From NCBI RefSeq assembly GCF_000422505.1, contig NZ_KE383867.1, positions 66,494-130,493 on the forward strand: a stretch of 64,000 nucleotides of DNA. The letters run 5' to 3'. This document shows positions 45,497-53,632 of the stretch, one piece after another. The position numbers were made by a program, and so were the translations under genes. The notes beneath the pieces are model-generated. The model worked only from the letters and a program-made list of their open reading frames with translations. It searched no databases and had not been told where the DNA came from. This DNA is from Paenibacillus pinihumi DSM 23905 = JCM 16419. GTDB taxonomy: Bacteria; Bacillota; Bacilli; Paenibacillales; Paenibacillaceae. Every line of letters starts with the position of its first letter. Within the stretch, counting starts at the first letter, position 1.

Positions 45497-46990
45497 GATA
45501 ATTTCTTCAATTTTGATTGTCTCAGCGGTACCATCATGAACGATAAAACGAAAAAACAGTTTGGTCACCCCACGCGTACTTTGTAAGAATACAATATGTG
45601 ATGAAAGTTCATCAGTAGAACCAAAGGCAAATTTTCGATTATATAGCAGGGACCCATTTTCATCATCAGCCCGAATTTCACAAAAGCCTTCTTTTGACAC
45701 ATCTCTGCCCCGTATTAACACGGTGTAATAGAAGTTTCTGGGGCTGAGATGGTCCATGACGATGTCTACGGCTAAATTAGAGCGAAAAGGAACCTCAATA
45801 TTCGACTTTATTGTCCAGTTGGTTGACACAGTGGACGGTTCCCAAGGAAATTCCCCTAGAGCAATTTGATTGTTTAAGAAGCGTGGGTTTTTGGAGTTGA
45901 ATATAAGAGGATCAATTTCCCTTGTTTTTACTAAAGGGTGATTAGGTACTGGGAATGTTGTACTATTGTCTTTCCATAAAATGAAATACTTTGGTTCTAA
46001 GTATGGATTTCCCCGATATTTTTTATAGCGGCTTGTTTTAATATCGATTATAAATTCAGCATGTTTAAAATTACAGCGGTTATGGGAAACTACCGAGCCA
46101 TACCCGACATCGATTGTCATAAGGGGGGTTGTCGGTGCAACATCTCCCATCTTCGTCACATTAAAGCGGTTGCCGGTAATCAGATTGGAAAAATCACCAA
46201 AGATTCTGAGAAATTCACAGGCAGATTTGTCTGCCTCAAAGAAGTTGTCAGTGATGGTATGAGCATCCCCGTCAGGAATGACAATTTGTCCCCTGCGTGC
46301 ATTGCCTACAATTTCATTATGATTGATTGAGCATTGGGAGCCATAGTTTTGACCGCCTCCCCGTTTGGTTGTCAAATAGACTGCGATTGCATTCTGTGTA
46401 ATTCTATTATTATTGATTTCGGTATGGTCACAGCCTTCCAAGTACAAAGGGATTCCAAATTGGGTAATAAAGTTGTCTCTGACAACCAGGTTAAATATTT
46501 TTGCTCCCCAAATTGCAATCCCGTAAGCTTCCAGTTCACTTTGGTCAGGTACAATATCCGTGTTGTAGTTGGGGTCTTCTGTAGAACTGTATTTTCCCTC
46601 AAAGTAACAATTTCGGACAAACACATTAAATAATGCAGGTTGTTGGCTCCAAACACTACCATAATCTCCTTCCCTGTTATACTTAATGCCAAACTTTGAA
46701 CGAATATAAAGGTGCTCGAATCCTTCCGCCTGATTGACATTGTTGCTGCCAAGAGCAGGCTGGATAACAAAGGCGTAGACATTATCATTCGTATTTCGGA
46801 TTTTCACACTCCGTGTAGATCCCGTGACTTTTGTAGTAGGGTCTATTCTTATGGATTGACTGATTACATATTCACTTACTTTATAGGGAATTATGAGTGT
46901 TTTGCCAACTGCGTTATCAGCTGCCCTTTGAATACGGAGTGTATCATCTGCTTCGGTTGCGATTCTGGGAAAGTCTGCAACATTAACCAA
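45476..46990 (-). CDS. Right-handed beta-helix (pectate-lyase-fold) protein
   Basis: A 504-residue protein without signal peptide. The N-terminus DDTLRIQRAADNAVGKTLIIP is the classic beginning of pectate-lyase/tailspike folds. Parallel beta-helix turns follow (~70-300; VRNCYFEG, VRDNFITQFGIPLYLEGC, INNNRITQNAIAVYLTT, INHNEIVGN). The last ~130 residues look like a beta-sandwich (FYYTVLIRGRDVSKEGF). TTG start behind AAAGGTGTGTG. No catalytic residues can be assigned. Position suggests cleavage, epimerisation or binding of the locus polysaccharide; a tailspike-derived depolymerase is an alternative. Confidence 0.65.
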   Translation of the reverse strand: MVNVADFPRIATEADDTLRIQRAADNAVGKTLIIPYKVSEYVISQSIRIDPTTKVTGSTRSVKIRNTNDNVYAFVIQPALGSNNVNQAEGFEHLYIRSKFGIKYNREGDYGSVWSQQPALFNVFVRNCYFEGKYSSTEDPNYNTDIVPDQSELEAYGIAIWGAKIFNLVVRDNFITQFGIPLYLEGCDHTEINNNRITQNAIAVYLTTKRGGGQNYGSQCSINHNEIVGNARRGQIVIPDGDAHTITDNFFEADKSACEFLRIFGDFSNLITGNRFNVTKMGDVAPTTPLMTIDVGYGSVVSHNRCNFKHAEFIIDIKTSRYKKYRGNPYLEPKYFILWKDNSTTFPVPNHPLVKTREIDPLIFNSKNPRFLNNQIALGEFPWEPSTVSTNWTIKSNIEVPFRSNLAVDIVMDHLSPRNFYYTVLIRGRDVSKEGFCEIRADDENGSLLYNRKFAFGSTDELSSHIVFLQSTRGVTKLFFRFIVHDGTAETIKIEEIILQPTFN

Positions 46991-47094
46991 TATGATTCAC
47001 ACACCTTTCAAGTTGGGTAAAACCCGGGTTTATGAAGCAAAAGTCTCCCTGCTTAATATTTACGGTAGTATATATTCTTAGAATTATTGTAAAA

Positions 47095-47130
47095 TACCAC
47101 AAGATTTTGTCAGACAAGCTTCTTGTGGTA
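47095..47130. repeat. Inverted repeat upstream of the lasso-cluster promoter
   Basis: TACCACAAGA (47095-47104) and TCTTGTGGTA (47121-47130), 16-base loop. It lies in the 260-base gap between divergent genes. It may be an operator or the hairpin of a leader transcript for the minus-strand gene. Confidence 0.4.
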
Positions 47131-47184
47131 CATCTAAAGGCCTAAACATGCTTACAAAAAAAAGAAAAAATTTTTAAAAACATA

Positions 47185-47213
47185 GTTACAAATTGTATCA
47201 TTTGATGTATAAT
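47185..47213 (+). promoter_or_regulatory. Promoter and operator of the sulfotransferase-lasso operon
   Basis: A -35 GTTACA (47185-47190), 17-base spacer, perfect -10 TATAAT (47208-47213), with an A/T-tract UP-element-like stretch immediately upstream (47156-47180). The element GTTAC-AAATT-GTATC (47185-47199) covers the -35 and is a near match to the GATAC-N5-GTATC palindrome at the polysaccharide promoter. Confidence 0.6.
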
Positions 47214-47251
47214 TGAAACAGATAGTAACATTCAGTGAAGGGGCGTTAGGT

Positions 47252-48499
47252 TTGATCAAACAGGATGGCAGCAATCTGATTTTCCTGCTTTGCACGCCGC
47301 GCAGCGGGAGCTCGTTGGCGACCGTTATGCTGCAAAACCACAGCAAGGTGTTTGCCACGCAGGAAATGTGGTTTCTGATGAGCCTATATGATTTGAAGCT
47401 GGCGCCTTACCGCCCCTACGGAGGGACGGGAATTATTAAGCAGTTTTTTAACGGGATGCTTCCCGAGGCTGCTTATGAGCAGGCTTGCCGGTCATTTGCG
47501 ATAGAGGTCTACAACAGCCTGCTCAAAAGCGGAACAGCCGAAAAGGTCATTGATAAATCGCCAAGGTATTATTATCTGCTGGAGTTCCTGGATCAGCTCT
47601 TCCCAAACTCCAAGCGAATATGGCTCATACGGAACCCGCTGTCGGTTATCGCTTCCTATAAGAAAGTTAACCAGCATGTCCGGGACCGCTTTGATCTCAA
47701 AAGCGAGCTGATGCAGCCAAAATTCAATATCAAGATGGCGGATATAACCGTTGGCTTATTCCGTTATTTGGATTATTTCAGCAAGCCGCATCCCCATACA
47801 TATCGATTGTATTACGAGCAATTGGCTGTTAATCCGAAGGAAGAACTGATGAAGCTTTGCGAGTTTTTGGAGATATCTTATGAAGAAGGACTGGAGCGGT
47901 ATGGCGACTTCATGGATGAGCCGAAATCAGAGCTGTTCTTCAGTATGGGAGTCGGTGATCCCTTTGTAGGGCAGCATGCAGAGCCGCATACAGATTCCCT
48001 CGATAACTGGAAGGAAATACTCGACCGGGAGGAGACGGAGCTGTATTGCCGGGCAATCGGTGCCCGGGTCTTCCATGAGTTGGGGTACAGCAAGCAGCTT
48101 GAGGATGCTGAAACCTGGACGGGTGCACGATTTGACATGGAGCCAGACCATGAATTGCTGGACCTTCGCCGCAAGCAGCTTGCAGAAGCGACGGGTTGCC
48201 AGTGGCAGGAGAATTACCGGATCAGCAGTGAAGCATCAGCTATTGTGGCTTCAGCTTCAGCACCAAAGACAGCTCAAGAGGCGGGCAGCGAGGCCGAAGC
48301 AGAGATTGTCCGTCTGCAGATGACGCTGAGGGCATTGGACCGGCGGTTGGAAAAAAGCTATGCCAATCAGAAGCGGCTTCAGCTGCAGCTGGATCATATG
48401 CGGGCCAAAGTCAACCGTGTTAAATCTTTTATCCCGTTCGGAAACCGTCTGTCACGGTGGGCGTCAGCCTATCTGGCTTCCGGGGGGCAGAAGAAATGA
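47252..48499 (+). CDS. PAPS-dependent sulfotransferase with C-terminal coiled coil, coupled to the lasso cyclase
   Basis: A 415-residue cytoplasmic sulfotransferase. The 5'-phosphosulfate loop is TPRSGSS (residues 15-21) and the 3'-phosphate-binding motif is LIRNPLSVIASY (~125-136). The catalytic domain spans ~1-270. After ~340 there is a helical coiled-coil extension (IVRLQMTLRALDRRLEKSY, QKRLQLQLDHMRAKVNRV) and a short C-terminus. TTG 47252 follows GAAGGGGCG; any earlier start would precede the promoter's expected start point. Its stop overlaps the cyclase ATG (ATGA), so it belongs to the lasso operon. Target inferred: the lasso peptide (Tyr7, Ser or Thr); the neighbouring polysaccharide is the alternative. 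Confidence 0.82.
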   Translation: MIKQDGSNLIFLLCTPRSGSSLATVMLQNHSKVFATQEMWFLMSLYDLKLAPYRPYGGTGIIKQFFNGMLPEAAYEQACRSFAIEVYNSLLKSGTAEKVIDKSPRYYYLLEFLDQLFPNSKRIWLIRNPLSVIASYKKVNQHVRDRFDLKSELMQPKFNIKMADITVGLFRYLDYFSKPHPHTYRLYYEQLAVNPKEELMKLCEFLEISYEEGLERYGDFMDEPKSELFFSMGVGDPFVGQHAEPHTDSLDNWKEILDREETELYCRAIGARVFHELGYSKQLEDAETWTGARFDMEPDHELLDLRRKQLAEATGCQWQENYRISSEASAIVASASAPKTAQEAGSEAEAEIVRLQMTLRALDRRLEKSYANQKRLQLQLDHMRAKVNRVKSFIPFGNRLSRWASAYLASGGQKK

Positions 48500-50430
48500 G
48501 CGCAATTGCAGGTGTGTTCGGTATAAATGGGGAAGAGCTGCGGCCGGATGCAGGAGATAATCTGTTTCTGGCGTTGAACCACTACGCGGGTGATACCTTT
48601 CAACACTGGCGTGGGGAGCAGGCTGCTCTTGGCTGCCGGGTACAATGGCTGACCCCAGAGGCTGTTGGGGCGGCTAACCCGTATCATGATCCCGATAGCG
48701 GACTGACGGTAGTTGCTGATGCGATTCTCGACAACCGGGATGAACTGTTCGACAAGCTGCACGTTCATCCTCAGGGGCGCATCCGGATGAGCGACCAGGA
48801 GCTGATTCTGCTTGCCTTTCTTAAATGGGGAGAAGAAGCACCGGTTCATCTGCTTGGTGATTTTGTCTTTGCCATCTGGGATGAGCGCAACCGGAGGCTG
48901 TTCGGCGCAAGGGATTTATGCGGCAACCGGACATTGTACTATCATGCCGGAGCTCAAATTTTTGCCTTTTGCAGTGCGATCGCGCCGTTGCGTGAGCTGT
49001 CTGGGCTCGGGAAAGAACTGAACGAGAACTGGCTGTCGGAATTTTTGGCAATTCCGGTCATGTTTGAGTCTACAGACCTTCAGGCAACCGCCTTTTCCGG
49101 TATCTGTCAGCTTCCACCCGCTCACTCTATAGTAGTGGACAGCAGGCAGGCCAGGGTCACCCGGTATGGCACCCTGCTGCCGGAGCGCAAGCTCAGCTTG
49201 TCGTCCAACGGTGAATATGAGGAGGCATTCCGTGAAGTCGTGAAGCAGGCGGTCCGCTGCAGGGTGCGCACACACCAGCAGGTAGGCGCCACCTTGAGCG
49301 GGGGGCTTGATTCTGGTGTTGTGTCGAGCTATGCGGCACGTGAGCTTAAGGGACAGGGAAAACTGCTGCATACATTCAGCCATGTCCCGTCACCTGATTT
49401 TGTGGACTGGACAGCCAGGAACCGTGCGGCTGATGAGTCGCCCTATATTAGGGAGACGATTTCGCATGTTGGAAATATGACGGCCAATTACATAGATGTC
49501 CCTGGCGAGAGTCCCCTTACGGGAGTCGATGACTGGCTGGATATCCTTGAAATGCCGTATAAATACTTTGAAAATTCCTATTGGATTAAAGGAATTTATG
49601 AACAGGCTCACAAGCAGGGAATCGGTATTTTGCTTACAGGAGCCAAAGGCAATAATACCATCTCATGGGGGCCGACGCTGGATTACCTGGCTTCCCTGGT
49701 CAAGCGGCTGCATTGGATTAAATTCTATCGGGAGCTCAAGCTTTTTGGAAGGAAGCGGGGGATTCGCAGGTCGAGGCTGATGTCCTTGATCGGCAGGCAG
49801 ATTTTCCCGTGGCTCTCACGTTCATCCGGGCCCGGTGATGAAATGCCGCTCCTGATTAATCCTGATTTTGCCCGGCGCACCGGAGTATTGGCACGTCTGA
49901 GGCAATCCGGAATCAGCCTTGATAATGGCTCCTCCTCCAATGCTACCGAAGCAAGGAGAAGGCATTTTGAGAATCTGGCTATCCATAACATGACCGGGAA
50001 TAAATCCAGCAAGTTGTCCCTCCGTTTTGGCATATGGGAACGCGATCCGACCTTTGATGTGCGAGTCGTGCGGTTCTGTCTGTCCATTCCGGTGGAGCAG
50101 TATATGCAGCAAGGCCTTGACAGGGCGCTTGTCCGCAGGGCAACAGTGAATGATTTGCCGGATACCGTCCGGTTGAACCAGCGTGTCCGGGGAGTTCAGG
50201 GAGCAGACTGGCTTCACCGCATGCTGCCCGCGTGGCCCGCTTTATTGGAAGAACTGGAGAAGCTCTGCACCGATGATCGTGCAGCCTCCTATATGGATGT
50301 GAGCCAGATTAGAAAGGCGATGACAGAGGCAGGTGCGCCATCTGTCCGGGATGCATTTGACCCTGCACCGCGTTTTCTCATGCGGAGTCTGATTATGTAC
50401 CGCTTCTTGAAGCGGTACCAGACCGGGTAA
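48496..50430 (+). CDS. Lasso peptide cyclase (asparagine-synthetase-like C protein)
   Basis: A 644-residue ATP-dependent lasso macrocyclase that adenylates the ring-closing Asp side chain of the core peptide and joins it to the new N-terminus. The N-terminal glutaminase-like domain starts MSAIAGVFG without the catalytic Cys2 of true asparagine synthetases. The synthetase domain has the ATP-pyrophosphate loop LSGGLDSG (~271-278) and TGAKGNNTISWG. The family's typical length is ~600-650. The ATG at 48496 overlaps the sulfotransferase stop; a longer in-frame reading lacks support. Confidence 0.92.
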   Translation: MSAIAGVFGINGEELRPDAGDNLFLALNHYAGDTFQHWRGEQAALGCRVQWLTPEAVGAANPYHDPDSGLTVVADAILDNRDELFDKLHVHPQGRIRMSDQELILLAFLKWGEEAPVHLLGDFVFAIWDERNRRLFGARDLCGNRTLYYHAGAQIFAFCSAIAPLRELSGLGKELNENWLSEFLAIPVMFESTDLQATAFSGICQLPPAHSIVVDSRQARVTRYGTLLPERKLSLSSNGEYEEAFREVVKQAVRCRVRTHQQVGATLSGGLDSGVVSSYAARELKGQGKLLHTFSHVPSPDFVDWTARNRAADESPYIRETISHVGNMTANYIDVPGESPLTGVDDWLDILEMPYKYFENSYWIKGIYEQAHKQGIGILLTGAKGNNTISWGPTLDYLASLVKRLHWIKFYRELKLFGRKRGIRRSRLMSLIGRQIFPWLSRSSGPGDEMPLLINPDFARRTGVLARLRQSGISLDNGSSSNATEARRRHFENLAIHNMTGNKSSKLSLRFGIWERDPTFDVRVVRFCLSIPVEQYMQQGLDRALVRRATVNDLPDTVRLNQRVRGVQGADWLHRMLPAWPALLEELEKLCTDDRAASYMDVSQIRKAMTEAGAPSVRDAFDPAPRFLMRSLIMYRFLKRYQTG

Positions 50431-50476
50431 ATGGCTGTCTGCCTTTAGGAACAGCCTGAAAGGAGGTGAACAAACC

Positions 50477-50641
50477 ATGAGCAAAAAAGTATGGGAACAG
50501 CCAAAGCTCGAAGTGCTCGATGTTAGCATGACGATGCATGGAAAAGGAAGAAAGTATGTTGACTTTGTATCTCCAAGCGATTTGGATATCACAGACGATA
50601 AGCCCGAAACACCAATCCCTTGGGAGCCAAGCAGATCGTAA
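50477..50641 (+). CDS. Lasso peptide precursor, paeninodin family
   Basis: A 54-residue precursor. The leader is MSKKVWEQPKLEVLDVSMTM (20 residues) with the W-x-x-P-x-L recognition motif and the conserved Thr at -2. The core therefore begins at His21 and has 34 residues. Its first nine, HGKGRKYVD, give Asp at core position 9, as in paeninodin, predicting a 9-residue ring. The 25-residue tail (starts FVSPSDLDIT, ends PWEPSRS) is long, acidic and Pro-rich and ends in Ser, the residue phosphorylated by paeninodin-type kinases. AAAGGAGGTGAAC precedes the ATG by eight bases. His at position 1 is unusual (Gly, Ala, Ser and Cys are commonest). Confidence 0.9.
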   Translation: MSKKVWEQPKLEVLDVSMTMHGKGRKYVDFVSPSDLDITDDKPETPIPWEPSRS

Positions 50642-50662
50642 TTATTTGTTTATCCCGTGTTT

Positions 50663-50698
50663 GGCCCTTCACATGCTATTGTGTAAGGGCCTGATTTT
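50663..50698 (+). terminator. Partial terminator directly after the lasso precursor
   Basis: GGCCCTT/AAGGGCC (50663-50669 with 50685-50691), inner CACA/TGTG, then TGATTTTA. A leaky terminator here would give more precursor mRNA than enzyme mRNA, as is common in RiPP operons. Confidence 0.6.
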
Positions 50699-50729
50699 AC
50701 CATAGCCGTTCAATCGAGAGGTGAAGCAA

Positions 50730-51686
50730 GTGGATTCAAAATTGCACCGGTACACGGTCTTTGGTCTATCCTTAATAAGCGAATTTCCGCTCCCTGAGTT
50801 GATTTGTCAGTCAACCGAAGTGGAGGTTAACGATTCAAGCGCACAGATTGAAATTCGAAGAGCAGATTTGGTACAGGCGTGGGACCATGCACAGAAATGG
50901 AACCCTTATACAGCTTTGTACGGGGATCAGGTTCTGTTCTATATTCCGGACATTGGCTATTTAGGGGTAGAGAAGGGTCGGTATATTCACGTATCGCCTT
51001 TTGCATGCTGCTGTGAAGATCAGCTCCGATTGTACCTTCTGGGATCGTGCATGGGGGCATTGCTGCCTCAGCGAGGCATTCTTCCGCTGCACGGCAGTGC
51101 AGTAGTTGTCAACGGCAAAGCCTATGCCTTCTGTGGGGAATCCGGGGCAGGCAAGTCTACTTTGGCAGCTGTGTTTACACAGCGGGGATACCGCATACTG
51201 ACTGATGATGTCATTGCTGTCTCTTTCACAGAGCATGGCCACCCGGCTGTCATTCCGTCTTACCCGCAGCAAAAGCTTTGGCAGGCAAGTCTGGACCAAC
51301 TCGGCATGAACGGAAAAGGCTATTCTTCTTTATATGCCGAAACGGATAAGTTTGCTGTTCCGGTACGTGACAGCTTTGAGCACCAGCAGGTGCCTCTAGC
51401 CGGTTTTTTTGAACTGGAGCACAATGAAAGTTTGGCAGGTACAGAGCCGAACTGTACGAAATTGTCAGGGCTGATGGGCATGCCGCTTCTATTTGCCCAT
51501 ACGTACCGTAATTTTCTGGTGCCGATGATGGGACTTGGACAGTGGCATTTTGATTTTACGGCCCGTCTGGCAGGCAGATTGCAAATGGCAAAGTTTCAGA
51601 GAGGATCAGGTGCATTCACTGCTCACATGATAGCAGACCAAATCTTGCAATTGGTAAAGGAAGGGGAGCCATACCATGTCAGTTAG
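50730..51686 (+). CDS. HPr-kinase-like lasso peptide kinase (PadeK/ThcoK type)
   Basis: A 318-residue kinase of the HPr kinase C-terminal fold. In paeninodin-type clusters this enzyme phosphorylates the side chain of the precursor's C-terminal Ser. Walker A GESGAGKSTL (~137-146) sits after LPLHGSAVVVNGKAYAFC, followed by TDDVIAV and later HTYRNFLVP. GTG 50730 is preferred over GTG 50721 because GAGAGGTG (50715-50722) overlaps the latter. It overlaps the PqqD-like gene by 11 bases. Confidence 0.88.
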   Translation: MDSKLHRYTVFGLSLISEFPLPELICQSTEVEVNDSSAQIEIRRADLVQAWDHAQKWNPYTALYGDQVLFYIPDIGYLGVEKGRYIHVSPFACCCEDQLRLYLLGSCMGALLPQRGILPLHGSAVVVNGKAYAFCGESGAGKSTLAAVFTQRGYRILTDDVIAVSFTEHGHPAVIPSYPQQKLWQASLDQLGMNGKGYSSLYAETDKFAVPVRDSFEHQQVPLAGFFELEHNESLAGTEPNCTKLSGLMGMPLLFAHTYRNFLVPMMGLGQWHFDFTARLAGRLQMAKFQRGSGAFTAHMIADQILQLVKEGEPYHVS

Positions 51687-51969
51687 TATGATTCAATTGG
51701 AGGACCTGATACAACAGGAGCAAGGGAACCTGGTAAGTGATATGGACGGGGAAAAAGTCATGATGAGCATTAGTTCCGGAAAATATTTTAATCTTGGCTC
51801 CATGGGCGGCGTGATTTGGGAGAGTATTGCTCCTGGACAGACGGTAAAGCAGTTAATTGATGATTTAACAGACCGCTATGAAGTCGGGCGCGAAGAGTGC
51901 CAGACCCAGGTACTGGGCTTCCTGCAGCAGCTGAAGCAGGAGGGGCTGATCAGCCTCCGGCATAGTTGA
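51676..51969 (+). CDS. PqqD-like RiPP recognition element (lasso B1 protein)
   Basis: A 97-residue leader-binding protein. The PqqD/RRE signature is clear: LVSDMDGEKVMMSISSGKYFNLGSMGGVIWE-type region (LVSDMDGEKVMM; GKYFNLGSMGGVIW) followed by a helix-turn-helix-like C-terminal half (QLIDDLTDRYEVGREECQTQ). It presents the precursor leader to the peptidase encoded next. GGAAGGGGAG site. Confidence 0.93.
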   Translation: MSVSMIQLEDLIQQEQGNLVSDMDGEKVMMSISSGKYFNLGSMGGVIWESIAPGQTVKQLIDDLTDRYEVGREECQTQVLGFLQQLKQEGLISLRHS

Positions 51970-51984
51970 GGGAGGATTACGCCC

Positions 51985-52443
51985 GTGTGGAGAAAATGGA
52001 AACGGTACGCCTCCCTGAGCGGGGAGCATAAGCGGCTCTTGCTGGAGGCTTTCCTTTACTTAGGCTGGGCTCGAATACTGAAAGCTTTGCCCTTCTCCAA
52101 GGTGGCCCCGACTTTGGGTCAGCATATGGCAGAAACAACAGAACAGCCTAATCACGTTCATGCCCCAATGATCAAGCAGGTCTCCTTCGCTGTGCAGTTC
52201 ATGAGCCGCCACACCTGGTGGGAAAGCCAATGTATGGTGAAAGCAATTGCTGCCATGCGCATGCTGGAGCGCCGCAAGATTGAAAGCACGCTCTATATGG
52301 GGATGGGACGGGATGAAAAGGGGAAGCTCGTGGCGCATGCATGGCTGCGCAGTGGCCCGTTTTATATTACCGGAGCGGAAGGAAGGGAGCGCTACACCTG
52401 TGTAGCCATGTTCGCCCGGCAGATGGAGGGAAGCGTCAAATGA
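51985..52443 (+). CDS. Lasso leader peptidase (transglutaminase-like B2 protein)
   Basis: A 152-residue cysteine protease of the lasso B2 type that removes the leader after the Thr(-2)-x pair. Catalytic Cys is in WWESQCMVKAIAAMRML (~residue 78) and His in KLVAHAWLRSG (~113). The position after the His where many relatives have Asp reads GPFYITG, so the third triad residue is not obvious. GTG start with GAGGGAGG. Its stop overlaps the next start (ATGA). Confidence 0.88.
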   Translation: MWRKWKRYASLSGEHKRLLLEAFLYLGWARILKALPFSKVAPTLGQHMAETTEQPNHVHAPMIKQVSFAVQFMSRHTWWESQCMVKAIAAMRMLERRKIESTLYMGMGRDEKGKLVAHAWLRSGPFYITGAEGRERYTCVAMFARQMEGSVK

Positions 52444-53621
52444 GCTCGCAATGGGACATTCAAACACATACCTGGTCAAGAGAACTGGAATTGATGCTCC
52501 AACTTATGAAACTGTATGAGGAGAAAGAAGCAGCACATCAAGTCAGGGATTGGCTTAACGATATCGATTGGAATCAATTCGTGGAACTGGTCAGGCATCA
52601 CCGAGTCTTTCCGACCGTATATGCGGCCATGAAAAAGCTGCCGCCGGAATTGATTCCAGCCGATGTCATTGAAGCGATTTCCCGGGATTGTACTCACAAT
52701 ACCTTTAAAATGCTGCAGCTGACTGCTGAACTGAAGCAGGTAGCGGAACTGATGGCTGGTGAGAATATCCGCATGCTGATACTCAAGGGGCCGCTGCTGG
52801 CGCAAGAGCTGTACGGCGATGTTTCCATGCGCACCTCCAAGGATCTGGATGTTTTGATTCCGGTAGAGGATGTGGATTGTGCAGAGGCGGTATTATTGCA
52901 GCAGGGCTATGTCATCAAAGATCAGAAGCTGCGCCTGATTAATGACTGGAAGTGGAAGGATCATCATCAATCCTATTATCACCCCCATAAGCAAATTCAG
53001 GTGGAACTCCATTGGCGGCTGCATCCCGACAGCGGACCGGAGAGCAGCTTTGAGGAGCTGTGGAGCCGGCGTAGAACGAGTAAACTGACAGGCTATCCGA
53101 TTTATAATATGGGCAAGGAAGAAATGATGGATTATCTGATTACTCACGGCGCCCGGCATGCCTGGTTCAGATTGCGCTGGTTATCCGATATTGACCGGAT
53201 GATTCGGAACGGAATGGATTACGAGCGGTTGATAAAGCTGTTCTATCGAAATGGCAGTCATAACCTGGGGGGGCAGGCGCTATTGCTCGCTTCGACTTTT
53301 TTGGGAACGCCGGTGCCGTATATTTTCCAACCGCTGTATTCGGGCAGAAAATCCCGCAAGCTGGCCTCTCAGGCCGCCTTTTTTATGCAGAATAGGGTTC
53401 AGATATGTCCGGAACCGACGGAGGATATCGCCGGGCAGTACAAAAGCTATATGCTGTCTCTGAAATCCTGGCGGCAAAGGATAGCCTACCTTCTTCGCAG
53501 GCTGTATCCGAGCTCCAGAGATGCCGAAGTGCTTCCGTTACCCAGAGGACTGCATTTTCTATACTTCCCGTTGCGTCCTTTTCTGTGGTTTTACAGGCGG
53601 GTCAGACAGTCCTATTCCTAA
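52440..53621 (+). CDS. Nucleotidyltransferase-family tailoring enzyme (PadeN/PsmN-like)
   Basis: A 393-residue protein of the uncharacterised NTP_transf_5 family. The signature LKGPLLAQELYGDVSMRTSKDLDVLI contains the Asp-x-Asp metal site (DLDVLIP); ELHWRLHPDS follows. Such genes accompany kinases in paeninodin/pseudomycoidin-type lasso clusters; work on pseudomycoidin, as I recall, linked the homologue to hexose addition on the phosphorylated residue. ATG 52440 overlaps the peptidase stop behind GGAGGGAAG. Whether it glycosylates or nucleotidylates here is open. Confidence 0.8.
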   Translation: MSSQWDIQTHTWSRELELMLQLMKLYEEKEAAHQVRDWLNDIDWNQFVELVRHHRVFPTVYAAMKKLPPELIPADVIEAISRDCTHNTFKMLQLTAELKQVAELMAGENIRMLILKGPLLAQELYGDVSMRTSKDLDVLIPVEDVDCAEAVLLQQGYVIKDQKLRLINDWKWKDHHQSYYHPHKQIQVELHWRLHPDSGPESSFEELWSRRRTSKLTGYPIYNMGKEEMMDYLITHGARHAWFRLRWLSDIDRMIRNGMDYERLIKLFYRNGSHNLGGQALLLASTFLGTPVPYIFQPLYSGRKSRKLASQAAFFMQNRVQICPEPTEDIAGQYKSYMLSLKSWRQRIAYLLRRLYPSSRDAEVLPLPRGLHFLYFPLRPFLWFYRRVRQSYS

Positions 53622-53632
53622 GGGGAGATGCT

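Noticed and set aside
26519-45500. Spore-coat polysaccharide (sps) operon instead of a vegetative capsule
   Set aside because: rml genes resemble spsI-L, but Wzz, BY-kinase, Wzy, Wzx, LCP and the EAR-like RNA point to an eps/capsule locus.
50477-50641. Alternative core starts in the lasso precursor (Gly22 or Gly24)
   Set aside because: Thr at -2 and Asp at +9 agree only with His21 as core residue 1.
53405-53632. A 76-codon N-terminal extension of the lasso exporter overlapping the nucleotidyltransferase
   Set aside because: ATG 53633 has AAGGGGAGATG directly upstream and starts the normal membrane domain; the extension is an out-of-frame copy of the preceding gene.
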